A stretch of DNA of 64,000 bases, taken from VAZQ01 sp963785745 (GTDB taxonomy: Bacteria; Pseudomonadota; Alphaproteobacteria; Rhizobiales; Xanthobacteraceae). Every line of letters starts with the position of its first letter. Positions within the stretch are counted from its first letter, which is position 1. Positions 34,274-44,507 of the stretch are shown here, one piece after another. The position numbers and the translations under genes are program-made. The notes beneath the pieces were generated by a model. That model searched no databases. It saw only the letters and a list, made by a program, of their open reading frames with translations, and had not been told where the DNA came from. The DNA lies in assembly GCA_963785745.1 (NCBI GenBank), contig CAWAWR010000023.1, positions 1 through 64,000 of the forward strand, given 5' to 3'.

Positions 34274-34351
34274 CTAGTGCCGCCGATTTGAAGTTCCTAC
34301 AGCAGTTGCCGCAAACTCGACTAGGAACTTCAAATCGAAAAGCGGCACTAG
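34274..34351. repeat. Palindromic element B, copy 2 (78 bp)
   Basis: Reverse-complement match to 19882-19959: both arms are nearly identical and the loop is also largely conserved (TCGAGTTTGCGGCAACTGCT here, CCGAGTTTGTTGCAGCCGCT there). Ends in the same CTAGTGCCGC / GCGGCACTAG termini. Confidence 0.92.
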
Positions 34352-34364
34352 AATCATAAGCTTG

Positions 34365-34440
34365 CTAGTGCCCCTTTGCTTCCGAAGTTCGTGTTCAGGG
34401 GTGCTGCGATGTACCACGAACTTCGGAAGCGGGGCACTAG
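34365..34440. repeat. Palindromic element A, copy 2 (76 bp)
   Basis: Reverse-complement match to 19794-19869 in the arms (CTAGTGCCCC ... GGGGCACTAG), with a different loop. It is 13 bases from element B, and with it lies between the secG terminator and pyrG. Confidence 0.92.
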
Positions 34441-34604
34441 CCATGCAGGTGGCGAATGGCCGCTTTTGAAAATGCCTGATGAAACGAGGCCAAAGATTTG
34501 TGCGGACAGGACAAACAGGGTTGGAGATGAACGCTTCGCCGGCAATCCACAGGGCCACAAGGTCCTCGTCGAATTCGACCCTCGGGGGCTAAAGGTTAGG
34601 CCCC

Positions 34605-36233
<1,629 letters not shown>

Positions 36234-36333
36234 CCGCCGCGATCCGACCACCTTGGATCGCTTGACGCTGCCGGGGCCGGCTTGTGCTATGCTCGGCGCG
36301 TTACAAAAAACAGAAGCTTCAGGGAGGTTGCCT

Positions 36334-36798
36334 ATGGCCCAGATCACGCTGGTGGTCGACGGCGCATCGCGCACGGTCGACGTCGACGATTCCGACATGC
36401 CGCTGCTCTACGTCCTGCGCGACGACCTTGCTCTGAACAATCCACGCTTCGGCTGCGGCCTCGGCCAGTGCGGCGCCTGCACGGTGCAGATCGACGGCCG
36501 CGCGGTCCGCTCCTGCGTCACGCCGCTGTCGTCCGTCGCCGGCCGCAAGGTCACGACGCTGGCCGGGATCGGCACGCCCGAAAAGCCGCATCCGGTGCAG
36601 GCCGCCTGGATCGCGGAGCAGGTCAACCAATGCGGCTACTGCATCAGCGGCTGGATCCTCACCGCTGTTGAATTGCTCGACCGCAATCCCAAGCCCACCG
36701 ACGCCCAGATCAAGGAGGCATTCAACGACCTGATCTGCCGTTGCGGAACGCACGCCGCGGCGATCAAGGCGGTCCACCGCGCCGCGCAGCAAGCGTGA
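36334..36798 (+). CDS. 2Fe-2S subunit of a molybdenum hydroxylase (IorA-like)
   Basis: A 154-residue electron-transfer subunit of the xanthine dehydrogenase family. The plant-type ferredoxin cluster is CGLGQCGACTVQIDGRAVRS with a following C (CxxxxCGxC...C); the second cluster is in the helical domain (QCGYCISGWILTA and LICRCGTHAAAIKA). There is no signal peptide. The ATG at 36334 has AGGGAGG upstream. It lies 10 bp before the large subunit gene. No FAD subunit gene is nearby, as in isoquinoline 1-oxidoreductase (IorAB) and membrane-linked aldehyde dehydrogenases, where electrons leave through cytochromes. Confidence 0.93.
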   Translation: MAQITLVVDGASRTVDVDDSDMPLLYVLRDDLALNNPRFGCGLGQCGACTVQIDGRAVRSCVTPLSSVAGRKVTTLAGIGTPEKPHPVQAAWIAEQVNQCGYCISGWILTAVELLDRNPKPTDAQIKEAFNDLICRCGTHAAAIKAVHRAAQQA

Positions 36799-36808
36799 GG
36801 GGGGCGTC

Positions 36809-39079
36809 ATGACCGACACGACATTGAACCGCCGCGCCTTCCTCAGCTCGACCGGCGCGCTGGTCGTCACGCTCGCCGCCTCGGCGGATTTCGCCGAGGC
36901 CTCCACCAACGGCGTCGCCACGCGGCCGCCGCTGAAGGGCGATCAGCTTTCCTCCTACATCAGCATCGATGCCGACGGCTCGGTCGTCGCCTATTACGGC
37001 AAGATCGACGGCGGGCAGGGGCTCGGAACCTCGATCGCGCAGATGGTGGCGGAAGAGATCGACGTCGCCTACGAGCGCGTGCGCGTGGTCATGGGCGACA
37101 GCGCGCTGACGCTCGACATGGGCGGCGCGAGCGCGGCGATTGGCGTGTCGCATGGTGGCACGATGCTCCGCCGCACCGCCGCGGAAACCCGGCGTGTCCT
37201 GATCGAGATGGCAAGCGCGAAGCTCGGCGTTCCGGTCGACCAGCTCACCGTAACCGATGGCGTCGTGCATGGCGTTGCGAACGCAACCAAGCGCGCGAGC
37301 TATGCAGAGCTGATCGGCGGCCGCTATCTCGACCGGACGGTGAAGTGGAACGGCCGGTTGAGCAACGGCTTGCAGGTCGAAGCTCCGGCGCCATTGAAGA
37401 AGCCGGCCGATTTCAAGGTCATCGGCCAGTCGCTGCCGCGCCGGGATTTGCCGGGGAAGGTCTTCGGCACGCTCGAAATGGTCAACGACGTCCGGCTGCC
37501 CGGCATGCTGCACGCGCGGATGATCCGCCCGACGGTAGCCGGCGCGGTGCCGGTGACGGTCGACGAAGACTCGATCAAGCACATTGCCGGTGCCCGGACG
37601 GTCCGGATCAAGGATTTGCTCGCCGTCGTCGCGGGCAAGGAATGGAACGCGGTCAAGGCCGCGCGTGCGCTCAAGGTGACCTGGTCGGAGTCAAAGCCGA
37701 ACTTCCCCGGTCACGAACGGCTGTTCGAGCACATCCGCAAGGCGCCGATCGTCAAGCGTGAGTTCCAGCGTCAGAACGGCAATTTCGAGGAAGGCATCAA
37801 GCAGGCCGTCCGCGTCGTCGAGGGTGAGTACGAATACCCGACGCAGTCGCATGCCAGCATGGGACCGGCCTGCGCCGTCGCCGACGTACGCGACGGCGAG
37901 GCGACGATCTGGACCTCCACGCAGAAGCCCTACAACTCCGCGTACTGCGTCGCCGAGCTGCTCGGCCTGCCGAAGGAGAAGGTTCGCGCGATCTGGATGT
38001 TCGGCACCGGCTCCTACGGCCGCAACGATCAGGGCGACGCGACGGCCGATGCCGCGATCCTGTCAAAGCATCTCGGCCGGCCGGTGCGCGTGCAATACAT
38101 GCGGCACGAAGGCCTCGCCTGGGACCCGAAGGGCACGGCGTCGATCAACCGCAGCCGCGCCGGTCTCGATGCCGGCGGCAAGGTCATTGCCTACGAGAAC
38201 ATCAGCAAGGCGTTCTCCCGGCTCGACAACAACACGCGCGAGACGCGCGCCGCCGACGTGCTCGCCGGGCAATTGACCGGGCTGCCGCTCAACCGGGCCG
38301 AGGGTTTCGAAATCCCGGTCGCCTCCTACACCTTCGATCACGGTCGGCTCGGGTGGGAGACCATTCCGCCGCTGATGGAGCGCGCGTCGCCGCTGCGCAC
38401 GACGCATCTCCGCGATCCCTACGGCCCGCCGATTCTGTTCGGCAGCGAATCCTTCATCGACGAATTGGCGGTTGCGACCAACGCCGATCCGGTCGAGTTC
38501 CGGCTGCAATATCTCAAGCATCCGCGCGACCGGGACGCCGTTCGGATTGCCGCCGAGAGCTATGGCTGGCAGAAGCGCCCGTCACCGAACAACGACCAGA
38601 AGGACAAGGACGTGGCGATCGGGCGCGGCATCGCGTTCCGCCGGCACTTCACCACCTTCATCGCGCTGATCGCCGAGGTTCGGGTCCATCGCCGGACCGG
38701 CAAGCTCGATCTCCTGCGTTACGTCTGCGCCCACGACGTCGGCATGATCGTCAATCCGGATACGCTCCGGCACGTCATCGACCGGCAGCTCGTGTACGGC
38801 ACCAGCCGCGCGATGGTCGAAGAACTGAGGTTCGACGAAAACATGGTGACCAGTGTCGACTGGGAGAGCTATCCGGTCATGCACATGGACGGGCTGCCGG
38901 AGAAGATCGACATCGTGTTGATCCGCCGGCCCGAGGAAGCGCCCTCCGGCGCGGCCGAAATGGCGCTCGGACTGGTGCCGGCGGCGATCGGAAACGCCGT
39001 GTTCGACGCGACCGGGGTGCGGCTGCGGCGGGTTCCGTTCACGCCGGAGCGCGTGAAGGCCGCACTGGCGCGGGCCTAA
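36809..39079 (+). CDS. Molybdopterin-binding subunit of xanthine dehydrogenase-family oxidoreductase (IorB-like)
   Basis: A 756-residue catalytic subunit that would hydroxylate an N-heterocycle or oxidise an aldehyde using molybdopterin. It has a twin-arginine leader (NRRAFLSSTGALVVTLAASA), so the holoenzyme is likely exported folded with its 2Fe-2S partner. Landmarks are GKIDGGQGLGTSIAQMVAEE, SHASMGPACAVADVRDG, GSYGRNDQGDATADAAILSK and CAHDVGMIVNPDTLRHV, and a C-terminal GAAEMALGLVPAAIGNAV with the presumed catalytic glutamate. Length and leader match the single-chain IorB type rather than XdhB. Substrate unknown. A strong hairpin follows at 39111. Confidence 0.9.
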   Translation: MTDTTLNRRAFLSSTGALVVTLAASADFAEASTNGVATRPPLKGDQLSSYISIDADGSVVAYYGKIDGGQGLGTSIAQMVAEEIDVAYERVRVVMGDSALTLDMGGASAAIGVSHGGTMLRRTAAETRRVLIEMASAKLGVPVDQLTVTDGVVHGVANATKRASYAELIGGRYLDRTVKWNGRLSNGLQVEAPAPLKKPADFKVIGQSLPRRDLPGKVFGTLEMVNDVRLPGMLHARMIRPTVAGAVPVTVDEDSIKHIAGARTVRIKDLLAVVAGKEWNAVKAARALKVTWSESKPNFPGHERLFEHIRKAPIVKREFQRQNGNFEEGIKQAVRVVEGEYEYPTQSHASMGPACAVADVRDGEATIWTSTQKPYNSAYCVAELLGLPKEKVRAIWMFGTGSYGRNDQGDATADAAILSKHLGRPVRVQYMRHEGLAWDPKGTASINRSRAGLDAGGKVIAYENISKAFSRLDNNTRETRAADVLAGQLTGLPLNRAEGFEIPVASYTFDHGRLGWETIPPLMERASPLRTTHLRDPYGPPILFGSESFIDELAVATNADPVEFRLQYLKHPRDRDAVRIAAESYGWQKRPSPNNDQKDKDVAIGRGIAFRRHFTTFIALIAEVRVHRRTGKLDLLRYVCAHDVGMIVNPDTLRHVIDRQLVYGTSRAMVEELRFDENMVTSVDWESYPVMHMDGLPEKIDIVLIRRPEEAPSGAAEMALGLVPAAIGNAVFDATGVRLRRVPFTPERVKAALARA

Positions 39080-39110
39080 ACCTCCCGGCCACAGGTCAGC
39101 AGGCATGCGC

Positions 39111-39135
39111 TATGCGGGCCCGCCGGGCCCGCATA
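39111..39135 (+). terminator. Hairpin terminator after the Mo-hydroxylase genes
   Basis: TATGCGGGCCC and GGGCCCGCATA form an 11-base stem with a GCC loop, 32 bases after the stop of the large subunit gene. There is no T-run, so efficiency is uncertain. Confidence 0.55.
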
Positions 39136-39188
39136 CCACCGTTGACCGTGGCGGCTCTCGCCGTCATGGTCCGGCCGCGAGGGATTCC

Positions 39189-40043
39189 ATGTTGAAAACC
39201 AACCCTGAGCCCAACTCAACCGTCGTTGTCGGCAAGACGGAATTCGGCAACCACCTGCCGTTTACGCTGATTGCCGGCCCCTGCGCGCTCGAAAGCCGTG
39301 AGCATGCGTTCGAGATGGCGACCGCACTCAAGGAAATCGCGGCACGGCTCGACATCGGGTTCGTCTACAAGACGTCGTTCGACAAGGCCAACCGCACCAG
39401 CGCGCGCGGCGCGCGCGGTCTCGGCCTGGAGGCCGCGGTGCCGATCTTTGCCGAGCTCAAATTGCGCCTCGGCATCCCGGTTTTGACCGACGTGCATGAG
39501 CCCGACCAGTGCGCCTACGTCGCCGAAGCCGTCGACGTGTTGCAGATTCCGGCGTTCCTGTGCCGGCAGACCGATCTGCTGGTTGCCGCGGCGAAGACAG
39601 GACGCGTCGTGAACGTCAAGAAGGGACAATTCCTTGCGCCGTGGGACATGGCCAATGTCGTCGCCAAGATCACCGGCGCCGGCAATCCCAATGTCCTGGT
39701 GACGGAGCGCGGCGCTTCGTTCGGCTACAACACGCTGGTGTCCGACATGCGCGCGCTGCCGATCCTCGCGCGCACGACCGGCGCGCCGGTGATCTTCGAC
39801 GCCACCCATTCGGTGCAGCAGCCGGGCGGGCAGGGAACCTCCTCCGGCGGCGAGCGTGAGTTCGTGCCGGTGCTGGCGCGCGCCGCCGTGGCGGTCGGGG
39901 TGGCGGGCGTCTTCATCGAGACCCATGCCGATCCCGACAAGGCGCCCTCCGACGGACCGAACATGGTTCCGCTCAAGGAGATGGAAGCGCTGGTGCGTAC
40001 GCTGATGGAATTCGACCGGCTGGCGAAGCGCCGGCCGCACTAG
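39189..40043 (+). CDS. kdsA: 3-deoxy-8-phosphooctulonate (KDO8P) synthase
   Basis: Condenses arabinose 5-phosphate with phosphoenolpyruvate to make KDO 8-phosphate for the lipopolysaccharide core. The 284-residue TIM barrel has the family blocks TLIAGPCALESREHAFEMA, YKTSFDKANRTS, VLTDVHEPDQ, VKKGQFLAPWDMANV, FDATHSVQQPGGQG and FIETHADPDKAPSDGPNMVP. Start ATG 39189 has GAGGG close upstream; earlier in-frame codons run into the terminator. The final CAC-TAG of the gene coincides with the end motif ACTAGTGCCG of the element B family. The usual neighbours pyrG and eno are in the window, a few kilobases away on either side. Confidence 0.97.
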   Translation: MLKTNPEPNSTVVVGKTEFGNHLPFTLIAGPCALESREHAFEMATALKEIAARLDIGFVYKTSFDKANRTSARGARGLGLEAAVPIFAELKLRLGIPVLTDVHEPDQCAYVAEAVDVLQIPAFLCRQTDLLVAAAKTGRVVNVKKGQFLAPWDMANVVAKITGAGNPNVLVTERGASFGYNTLVSDMRALPILARTTGAPVIFDATHSVQQPGGQGTSSGGEREFVPVLARAAVAVGVAGVFIETHADPDKAPSDGPNMVPLKEMEALVRTLMEFDRLAKRRPH

Positions 40044-40056
40044 TGCCGCCGATTGT
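40042..40056. repeat. Truncated copy of element B terminus
   Basis: CTAGTGCCGCCGATT matches the terminus of element B exactly (compare 34274-34288), but the rest of the hairpin is missing or decayed. It begins inside the kdsA stop region. Confidence 0.5.
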
Positions 40057-40168
40057 TGCGGACTTCTGAACCGCCACACGAGCCGAGAGAACGACCATCC
40101 CGCCCGTTCTGAAAATCGTTTTCCTGGTCGTCTTCGCATCGACGCTGTTCAGCCGCGTCGTCGATCCG

Positions 40169-41287
40169 GTGGTGCCGCAGATCGCGCTCGATCTGCTGGT
40201 CGACGTCAAGACCGCGGCGTTGCTGTCGACCGCGTTCACCCTGCCGTATGCGTTGACCCAGCCGGTGCTCGGCACCATCGCCGATTTCTTCGGCAAGACG
40301 CGGCTCATGAACATGAGCCTGCTGATCGTATCGATCACGGCGTTGATCTGCGCGTTCGCCACCAGCTTCTCGCTGGTGTTCGGCATGCGCGTCGCGGCCG
40401 GGCTGGTCGCGGGCGGCGTCTTTCCGGTCGCGATGGCGCTGGTCGGCGACCTGGTGCCGATCCATCAGCGCCAAGTCATGATTGGCCGGCTGCTGGCGGT
40501 CGGCCTGACCGGCAACGTGCTGGGCGCCGCCATCGCCGGCGTCATCGGCGACCTGTTCGGCTGGCGCGGTATCTTTGCCGTGATCGGCACCTTTGGCCTG
40601 ATCGTCACCGTCGCCGCGTTCTACATCCTGCGCAGTTTCCCGGTGCCGAAGCCGCGGCCCGTGTTCAATCTGCCGGCCGTCAAGGCGAACTACCAAAGCA
40701 TCTTTGCCGATCCGCGCGCGAAGTTCTGTTTCGGCGCGGTCTTTTTCGAAGGCATCTTCATCCACGGCATCTTTCCGTATGTCGCGATCCTGCTGCTCGC
40801 CAGCGGCGAGGCGCGCGCTTCGATTGCCGGGCTGGTGATCGGGGCCTTCGGCCTGGGTGGCGTCATCTATTCGCTCTCGGTGCCGGCCTGGGTGACTTAC
40901 TTTGCGGAACGCAAGCTGATGCTGATCGGCGGCACACTGGCCGCCATCGCGCTGGCGCTCGCGGCCCTGCATTTCCCCTGGTACGTCCAGGTCGCCGTCT
41001 TCGGCATGTTCGGGTTCGGCTTCTACCTCCTGCACGGCTGCATCCAGGTGCACGTCACCGACCTGTCGGTGACGGCGCGTGGCGCGGCCACCTCCGTCCA
41101 TTCAAGCTTCTTCTTCATGGGGCAGGCGACCGGGCCGGTCCTTTACGGCTACGGCTATGCGCATGGCAGCCTTGAGCTGCTGATGTTCCTCGGCTCGGCG
41201 GTCATCATTGCCGTCGCCGTGGTCTGCTCGCGGTTCCTGCGCCACCGCAACGCGCCACCGCCGTCTCCACAGCCGCCGCCGGCTTGA
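40169..41287 (+). CDS. MFS transporter, start codon unclear
   Basis: A major facilitator superfamily permease with about 11-12 hydrophobic segments. Family signs are TLPYALTQPVLGTIADFFGK (the motif A-like loop 2-3), the GMRVAAGLVAGGVFPVAMAL helix, and a long second half. The first ordinary start codon is the GTG at 40169, which would cut off the first helix. Protein-like sequence continues upstream in frame: PPVLKIVFLVVFASTLFSRV, back to an ATC at 40097 preceded by GAGAGAACGACC. The natural start was probably ATG where ATC now stands, or initiation uses ATC or CTG (40109). Possible full range 40097-41287, about 396 residues. Substrate unknown. Confidence 0.82.
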   Translation: MVPQIALDLLVDVKTAALLSTAFTLPYALTQPVLGTIADFFGKTRLMNMSLLIVSITALICAFATSFSLVFGMRVAAGLVAGGVFPVAMALVGDLVPIHQRQVMIGRLLAVGLTGNVLGAAIAGVIGDLFGWRGIFAVIGTFGLIVTVAAFYILRSFPVPKPRPVFNLPAVKANYQSIFADPRAKFCFGAVFFEGIFIHGIFPYVAILLLASGEARASIAGLVIGAFGLGGVIYSLSVPAWVTYFAERKLMLIGGTLAAIALALAALHFPWYVQVAVFGMFGFGFYLLHGCIQVHVTDLSVTARGAATSVHSSFFFMGQATGPVLYGYGYAHGSLELLMFLGSAVIIAVAVVCSRFLRHRNAPPPSPQPPPA

Positions 41288-41334
41288 CAGCGGACTTGTG
41301 AAACCGCACCAAAATGCCCATTATGAAGGGTATT

Positions 41335-41416
41335 CGGCCTGGGGTGCCGCGTGACATCGCGGCTGAGATCATACCCACTGAACCTGTCTGGGTCATTCCA
41401 GCGAAGGGAGCAGCCT
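41335..41416 (+). promoter_or_regulatory. TPP riboswitch (THI element)
   Basis: All core parts are in order: GGGGTGCC at 41341-41348, GGCTGAGA at 41361-41368, ACCC at 41373-41376, CTGAACCTG at 41379-41387, and CCAGCGAAGGGAG at 41398-41410. It lies directly before thiO. The AGGGAG at its 3' end doubles as the ribosome site of thiO seven bases away, so thiamine diphosphate binding would hide it: translation control of the whole thiOSGE unit. Confidence 0.95.
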
Positions 41417-41417
41417 C

Positions 41418-42581
41418 TTGACGTCGGGTCCGGCACGTTTCGGCAAGTCGCCCAAGGTCGCCATCATCGGCGCCGGGGTGATCGGCCTTGGCATTGCGTG
41501 GCGGCTTGCGGCCCAGGGCGCGACTGTCGAGGTCTTCGACCGCGGAGCGGCGGGCAGCGGCGCAAGCCATGCGGCCGCCGGCATGCTCGCCGCCTGCTGC
41601 GAGGCCGAGCCGGGCGAAGACGCCCTGGTCGCGCTCGGCCGTGAAAGCCAGGCGCGCTGGCCGGCCTTCGCGGCGGAATTGCTGCAGGCGTCCGGGGTCG
41701 ACGTCGAATTGCGCACGGAAGGAACGCTGGTCGTTGCGCTGACTGCCGACGACCAGGCGCGTATCCACCATCATCTGGCGCATCAGAAAAAACTCGGGCT
41801 GCCGCTGGAGTGGATCTCGGCCGCCGAGACACGCCGACGCGAGCCGCATCTCGCCGGCAAGCTCGCGGGCGCGCTGTGGTCGCCGGAAGATCATCAGGTC
41901 GACAACCGCAAACTCGCGGCCGGCCTGCGTGTCGCGGCTGAAGCCGCGGGCGCGGCCATCCACGAGCACAAGCCGGTCAAGGAAATCTCGATCACGAACG
42001 GGCGCGCCGACGGCATCGTTCTTGACGACGGCGTGAAGGTCGCCGCCGATGTTGTTGTCCTGGCGGCCGGCGCCTGGTCGCGCACTATTGGCGGTCTCGC
42101 GCCCGAGCAGCGTCCGCCGGTGCGGCCGATCAAGGGCCAGATGCTCTCGCTCAAAATGGATCCGGCTGCGCCGCTCACCACGCATGTGATCTGGGCGCCC
42201 GGCGTCTACATGGTTCCGCGGCTCGACGGCCGTTTGATCATCGGCGCGACGGTCGAGGAGAAGGCGTTCGACACCTCGCTCACCGCCGGCGGACTGCTGA
42301 CCCTGCTGGAAGCGGCGTGGCGCACGGTGCCGGCGATCGAGGAACTTGCCATCGACGAGATGTGGGTCGGGCATCGCCCCGGCAGCCGCGACGACGCGCC
42401 GATCGTTGGGCCGGGACCGGCGCCGGGGCTGATCTACGCCACCGGCCACCACCGCAACGGCATCTTGCTCACGCCCGTCACCGTCGACGCCGTCGCCAAG
42501 CTGGTGCTGGAAGGAACCGTCGATCCGGCGATCCGGCCGTTCGGGATCGAGCGGTTTGCCCTGTTGCGGGCTGCCGAATAA
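41418..42581 (+). CDS. thiO: Glycine oxidase ThiO
   Basis: FAD enzyme that oxidises glycine to the imine used in building the thiazole ring of thiamine. The 387-residue protein starts with the dinucleotide-binding segment KVAIIGAGVIGLGIAWRLAA and has ASHAAAGMLAACCEAEPGE and the C-terminal FAD loop ATGHHRNGILLTPVT. The start is TTG at 41418, selected because the AGGGAG at the end of the TPP riboswitch is seven bases upstream and no ATG lies before the FAD motif. It leads an operon: thiS starts 10 bp after its stop, then thiG and thiE. Reading through all four genes would be set by TPP level. Confidence 0.95.
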   Translation: MTSGPARFGKSPKVAIIGAGVIGLGIAWRLAAQGATVEVFDRGAAGSGASHAAAGMLAACCEAEPGEDALVALGRESQARWPAFAAELLQASGVDVELRTEGTLVVALTADDQARIHHHLAHQKKLGLPLEWISAAETRRREPHLAGKLAGALWSPEDHQVDNRKLAAGLRVAAEAAGAAIHEHKPVKEISITNGRADGIVLDDGVKVAADVVVLAAGAWSRTIGGLAPEQRPPVRPIKGQMLSLKMDPAAPLTTHVIWAPGVYMVPRLDGRLIIGATVEEKAFDTSLTAGGLLTLLEAAWRTVPAIEELAIDEMWVGHRPGSRDDAPIVGPGPAPGLIYATGHHRNGILLTPVTVDAVAKLVLEGTVDPAIRPFGIERFALLRAAE

Positions 42582-42591
42582 GGTCAAGACC

Positions 42592-42816
42592 ATGACGCAA
42601 GCCACTCTGAACGCTCAGATTCGGGTCAACGGCCAGGACGAGCCGCTCACCGCCACCACGCTCGCATCGCTGCTCGACGAGAAGGCCGTCGACACTGGGC
42701 AGAAGGGCATCGCGGTTGCGCTCAACGGCGCGGTGGTCCCGCGCGCGGAGTGGCCGACGACGCCGCTGAAGGCGGGCGACAGCGTCGAGATCGTACGGGC
42801 TCGTCAGGGCGGCTGA
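42592..42816 (+). CDS. thiS: Sulfur carrier protein ThiS
   Basis: Small ubiquitin-like protein that carries sulphur as a C-terminal thiocarboxylate to ThiG. The 74-residue product has the fold's pattern (QIRVNGQDEPLTATTLASLL, IAVALNGAVVPRAEWPTTPL, GDSVEIV) and ends RARQGG, the required Gly-Gly. The ATG at 42592 gives the usual length; in-frame codons upstream belong to thiO. A ThiF-type adenylylating enzyme is not in the window. Confidence 0.95.
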   Translation: MTQATLNAQIRVNGQDEPLTATTLASLLDEKAVDTGQKGIAVALNGAVVPRAEWPTTPLKAGDSVEIVRARQGG

Positions 42817-42840
42817 GCGTATGAATTGGGAGTTGTTCTG

Positions 42841-43611
42841 ATGTCCGATCCGCTGATCATTGCCGGCCGCGAGTTCCGCTCCCGGCTGTTCCTCGGCACC
42901 GCCGGCTATCCGAACCGGAAGATCATGCTCGACTCGGTGGCCGCCAGCGGCAGCGAGATGGTCACCGCATCGATCCGGCGCATCAGCCTCGCCGGCGACG
43001 ACGAAAGCCTCGCCGACCTGATCCCGAAGAACATCCATTTCCTGCCCAACACCGCCGGCTGCCAGACCGCGAAGGACGCGATCCTCACCGCCGAGCTGGC
43101 GCGCGAGGCGCTCGGTACCAACTGGGTGAAGATCGAGGTGATCGGCGATCGCGAGCTGCTCTATCCCGATACCGACGAGCTGATCAAAGCGACGGAAGCG
43201 TTGGTGGCGAAGGGTTTCGTCGTGCTGCCGTACTGCACCGAGGATCCGGTGGTATGCCGCAAGCTCGCCGATGCCGGCGCCGCCGCCGTGATGCCGCTTG
43301 GTTCTCTCATTGGGTCCGGCCTTGGCATCTCGAACCCGCATTTGATCGAACTGGTCTGTGCACGTTCGCCGGTGCCGGTCGTGCTCGATGCCGGCATCGG
43401 CACCGCATCCGACGCCGCGCTCGCGATGGAGCTCGGCTGCTCGGCGGTGCTGCTCAACACCGCGGTTTCGAAGGCGCAGGACCCGGTGCTGATGGCCAAG
43501 GCGATGCGCGCGGGTGTCGAGGGCGGACGCGCGGCGCGGCTCGCCGGGCGTATCCCGAAGATCGCCCATGCCGAGCCGTCGAGCCCGCAATTCGGCCTCG
43601 TCGGAACGTGA
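42841..43611 (+). CDS. thiG: Thiazole synthase ThiG
   Basis: Forms the thiazole phosphate ring from DXP, the glycine imine and ThiS thiocarboxylate. The 256-residue TIM barrel begins PLIIAGREFRSRLFLGTAGY and contains WVKIEVIGD, with the Schiff-base lysine expected here, CTEDPVVCRKLADAGAAAVM, and PLGSLIGSGLGISNP. Start ATG 42841 has GGGAG upstream. Its stop overlaps the GTG start of thiE (GTGA), so the two are translationally coupled. Confidence 0.97.
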   Translation: MSDPLIIAGREFRSRLFLGTAGYPNRKIMLDSVAASGSEMVTASIRRISLAGDDESLADLIPKNIHFLPNTAGCQTAKDAILTAELAREALGTNWVKIEVIGDRELLYPDTDELIKATEALVAKGFVVLPYCTEDPVVCRKLADAGAAAVMPLGSLIGSGLGISNPHLIELVCARSPVPVVLDAGIGTASDAALAMELGCSAVLLNTAVSKAQDPVLMAKAMRAGVEGGRAARLAGRIPKIAHAEPSSPQFGLVGT

Positions 43612-44237
43612 GGCTTCCGCACCCGCCGCTGCTCCTGGTGACCGACCGCCGTCAGGCGCGCAAGCCGCTGGTCGAGGTGGTGGGCGCGGCACTTGCCGCC
43701 GGCTGCCGCTGGGTCAGCGTGCGCGAAAAGGATTTGCCCGAGGACGATCAGATCGCGCTGGTGCGCACGCTGCTGCCGCTGGCCCGGCGCAACGGCGCAC
43801 GCCTGACGCTGCACGGCGACGCGGCTTTGGCGAAGGCTGCCGGCGCTGACGGCGTGCATCTGTCGGCGCACGGCGACGCGGCGGCGAGCCGGGCGTTGCT
43901 GGGCCCCGACAAGCTGATCGGCGTGTCGATCCACACCGCGACCGAGGCGGCGGCGGTCGATCCCGCCGTTGCCGACTATGCGATTGCGGGGCCGGCCTAT
44001 GAGACCGCGAGCAAGCCGGGCTACGGACCGGAGATCGGCCGCAAGGGCCTGGCCGATCTCGCCCGCAGCGCCCGCGTCCCGCTGGTGGCAATCGGTGGCT
44101 TGAATGCCACCCGCGCCGCCGAGGTGCTGGCGGCCGGCGTCTCGGGGATTGCGGTGATGGGCTCGATCATGCGCGCCGCCGATCCGGGTGCGGAGACGAA
44201 GGCGCTGCTGGCGACGGTGGCAGGGGCGGTACGCTAG
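43608..44237 (+). CDS. thiE: Thiamine phosphate synthase ThiE
   Basis: Joins the pyrimidine and thiazole units to form thiamine phosphate. The 209-residue barrel starts PPLLLVTDRRQARKPLVEVV from a GTG that overlaps the thiG stop. Family motifs include WVSVREKDLP, LTLHGDAALAKAAGADGVHL, IGVSIHTATEA and the phosphate-binding VPLVAIGGLNATRAAEVLAA. It closes the thiOSGE operon; genes for the pyrimidine branch (thiC, thiD) are outside the window. Confidence 0.94.
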   Translation: MRLPHPPLLLVTDRRQARKPLVEVVGAALAAGCRWVSVREKDLPEDDQIALVRTLLPLARRNGARLTLHGDAALAKAAGADGVHLSAHGDAAASRALLGPDKLIGVSIHTATEAAAVDPAVADYAIAGPAYETASKPGYGPEIGRKGLADLARSARVPLVAIGGLNATRAAEVLAAGVSGIAVMGSIMRAADPGAETKALLATVAGAVR

Positions 44238-44507
44238 GGCGTGTACTTATTGCGCCGGAGCGGACATTCGACATTGCCACGGTAACGCTGTAACGTTCTC
44301 CCGCGGTCAAGCAGAGTGCTTGGCTGATAGCTGCCCAAAAAACGGCGACGTACCGAAGTCCCCGCTTCCTCAATTGGCAGCTCTGGTGCCGTCGGTTGGC
44401 ACGGTTTCAAACCTGAATCGATCTTGTTCGTATCGCGGCTGCCCGCCGGGCCTCCGTTCATACGTGCACTGTTCCAATCAAGGCTCCAGTCCGGGAGGAC
44501 ACACGCC
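44238..44507. other. Intergenic region after thiE
   Basis: 270 bases between thiE and the small membrane protein gene. Contains GAGCGGACATTCGACATTGCC near 44261, which resembles one arm of the repeat at 15631. No convincing gene or RNA; the ribosome site GGGAGG of the next gene is at the right end. Confidence 0.45.
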
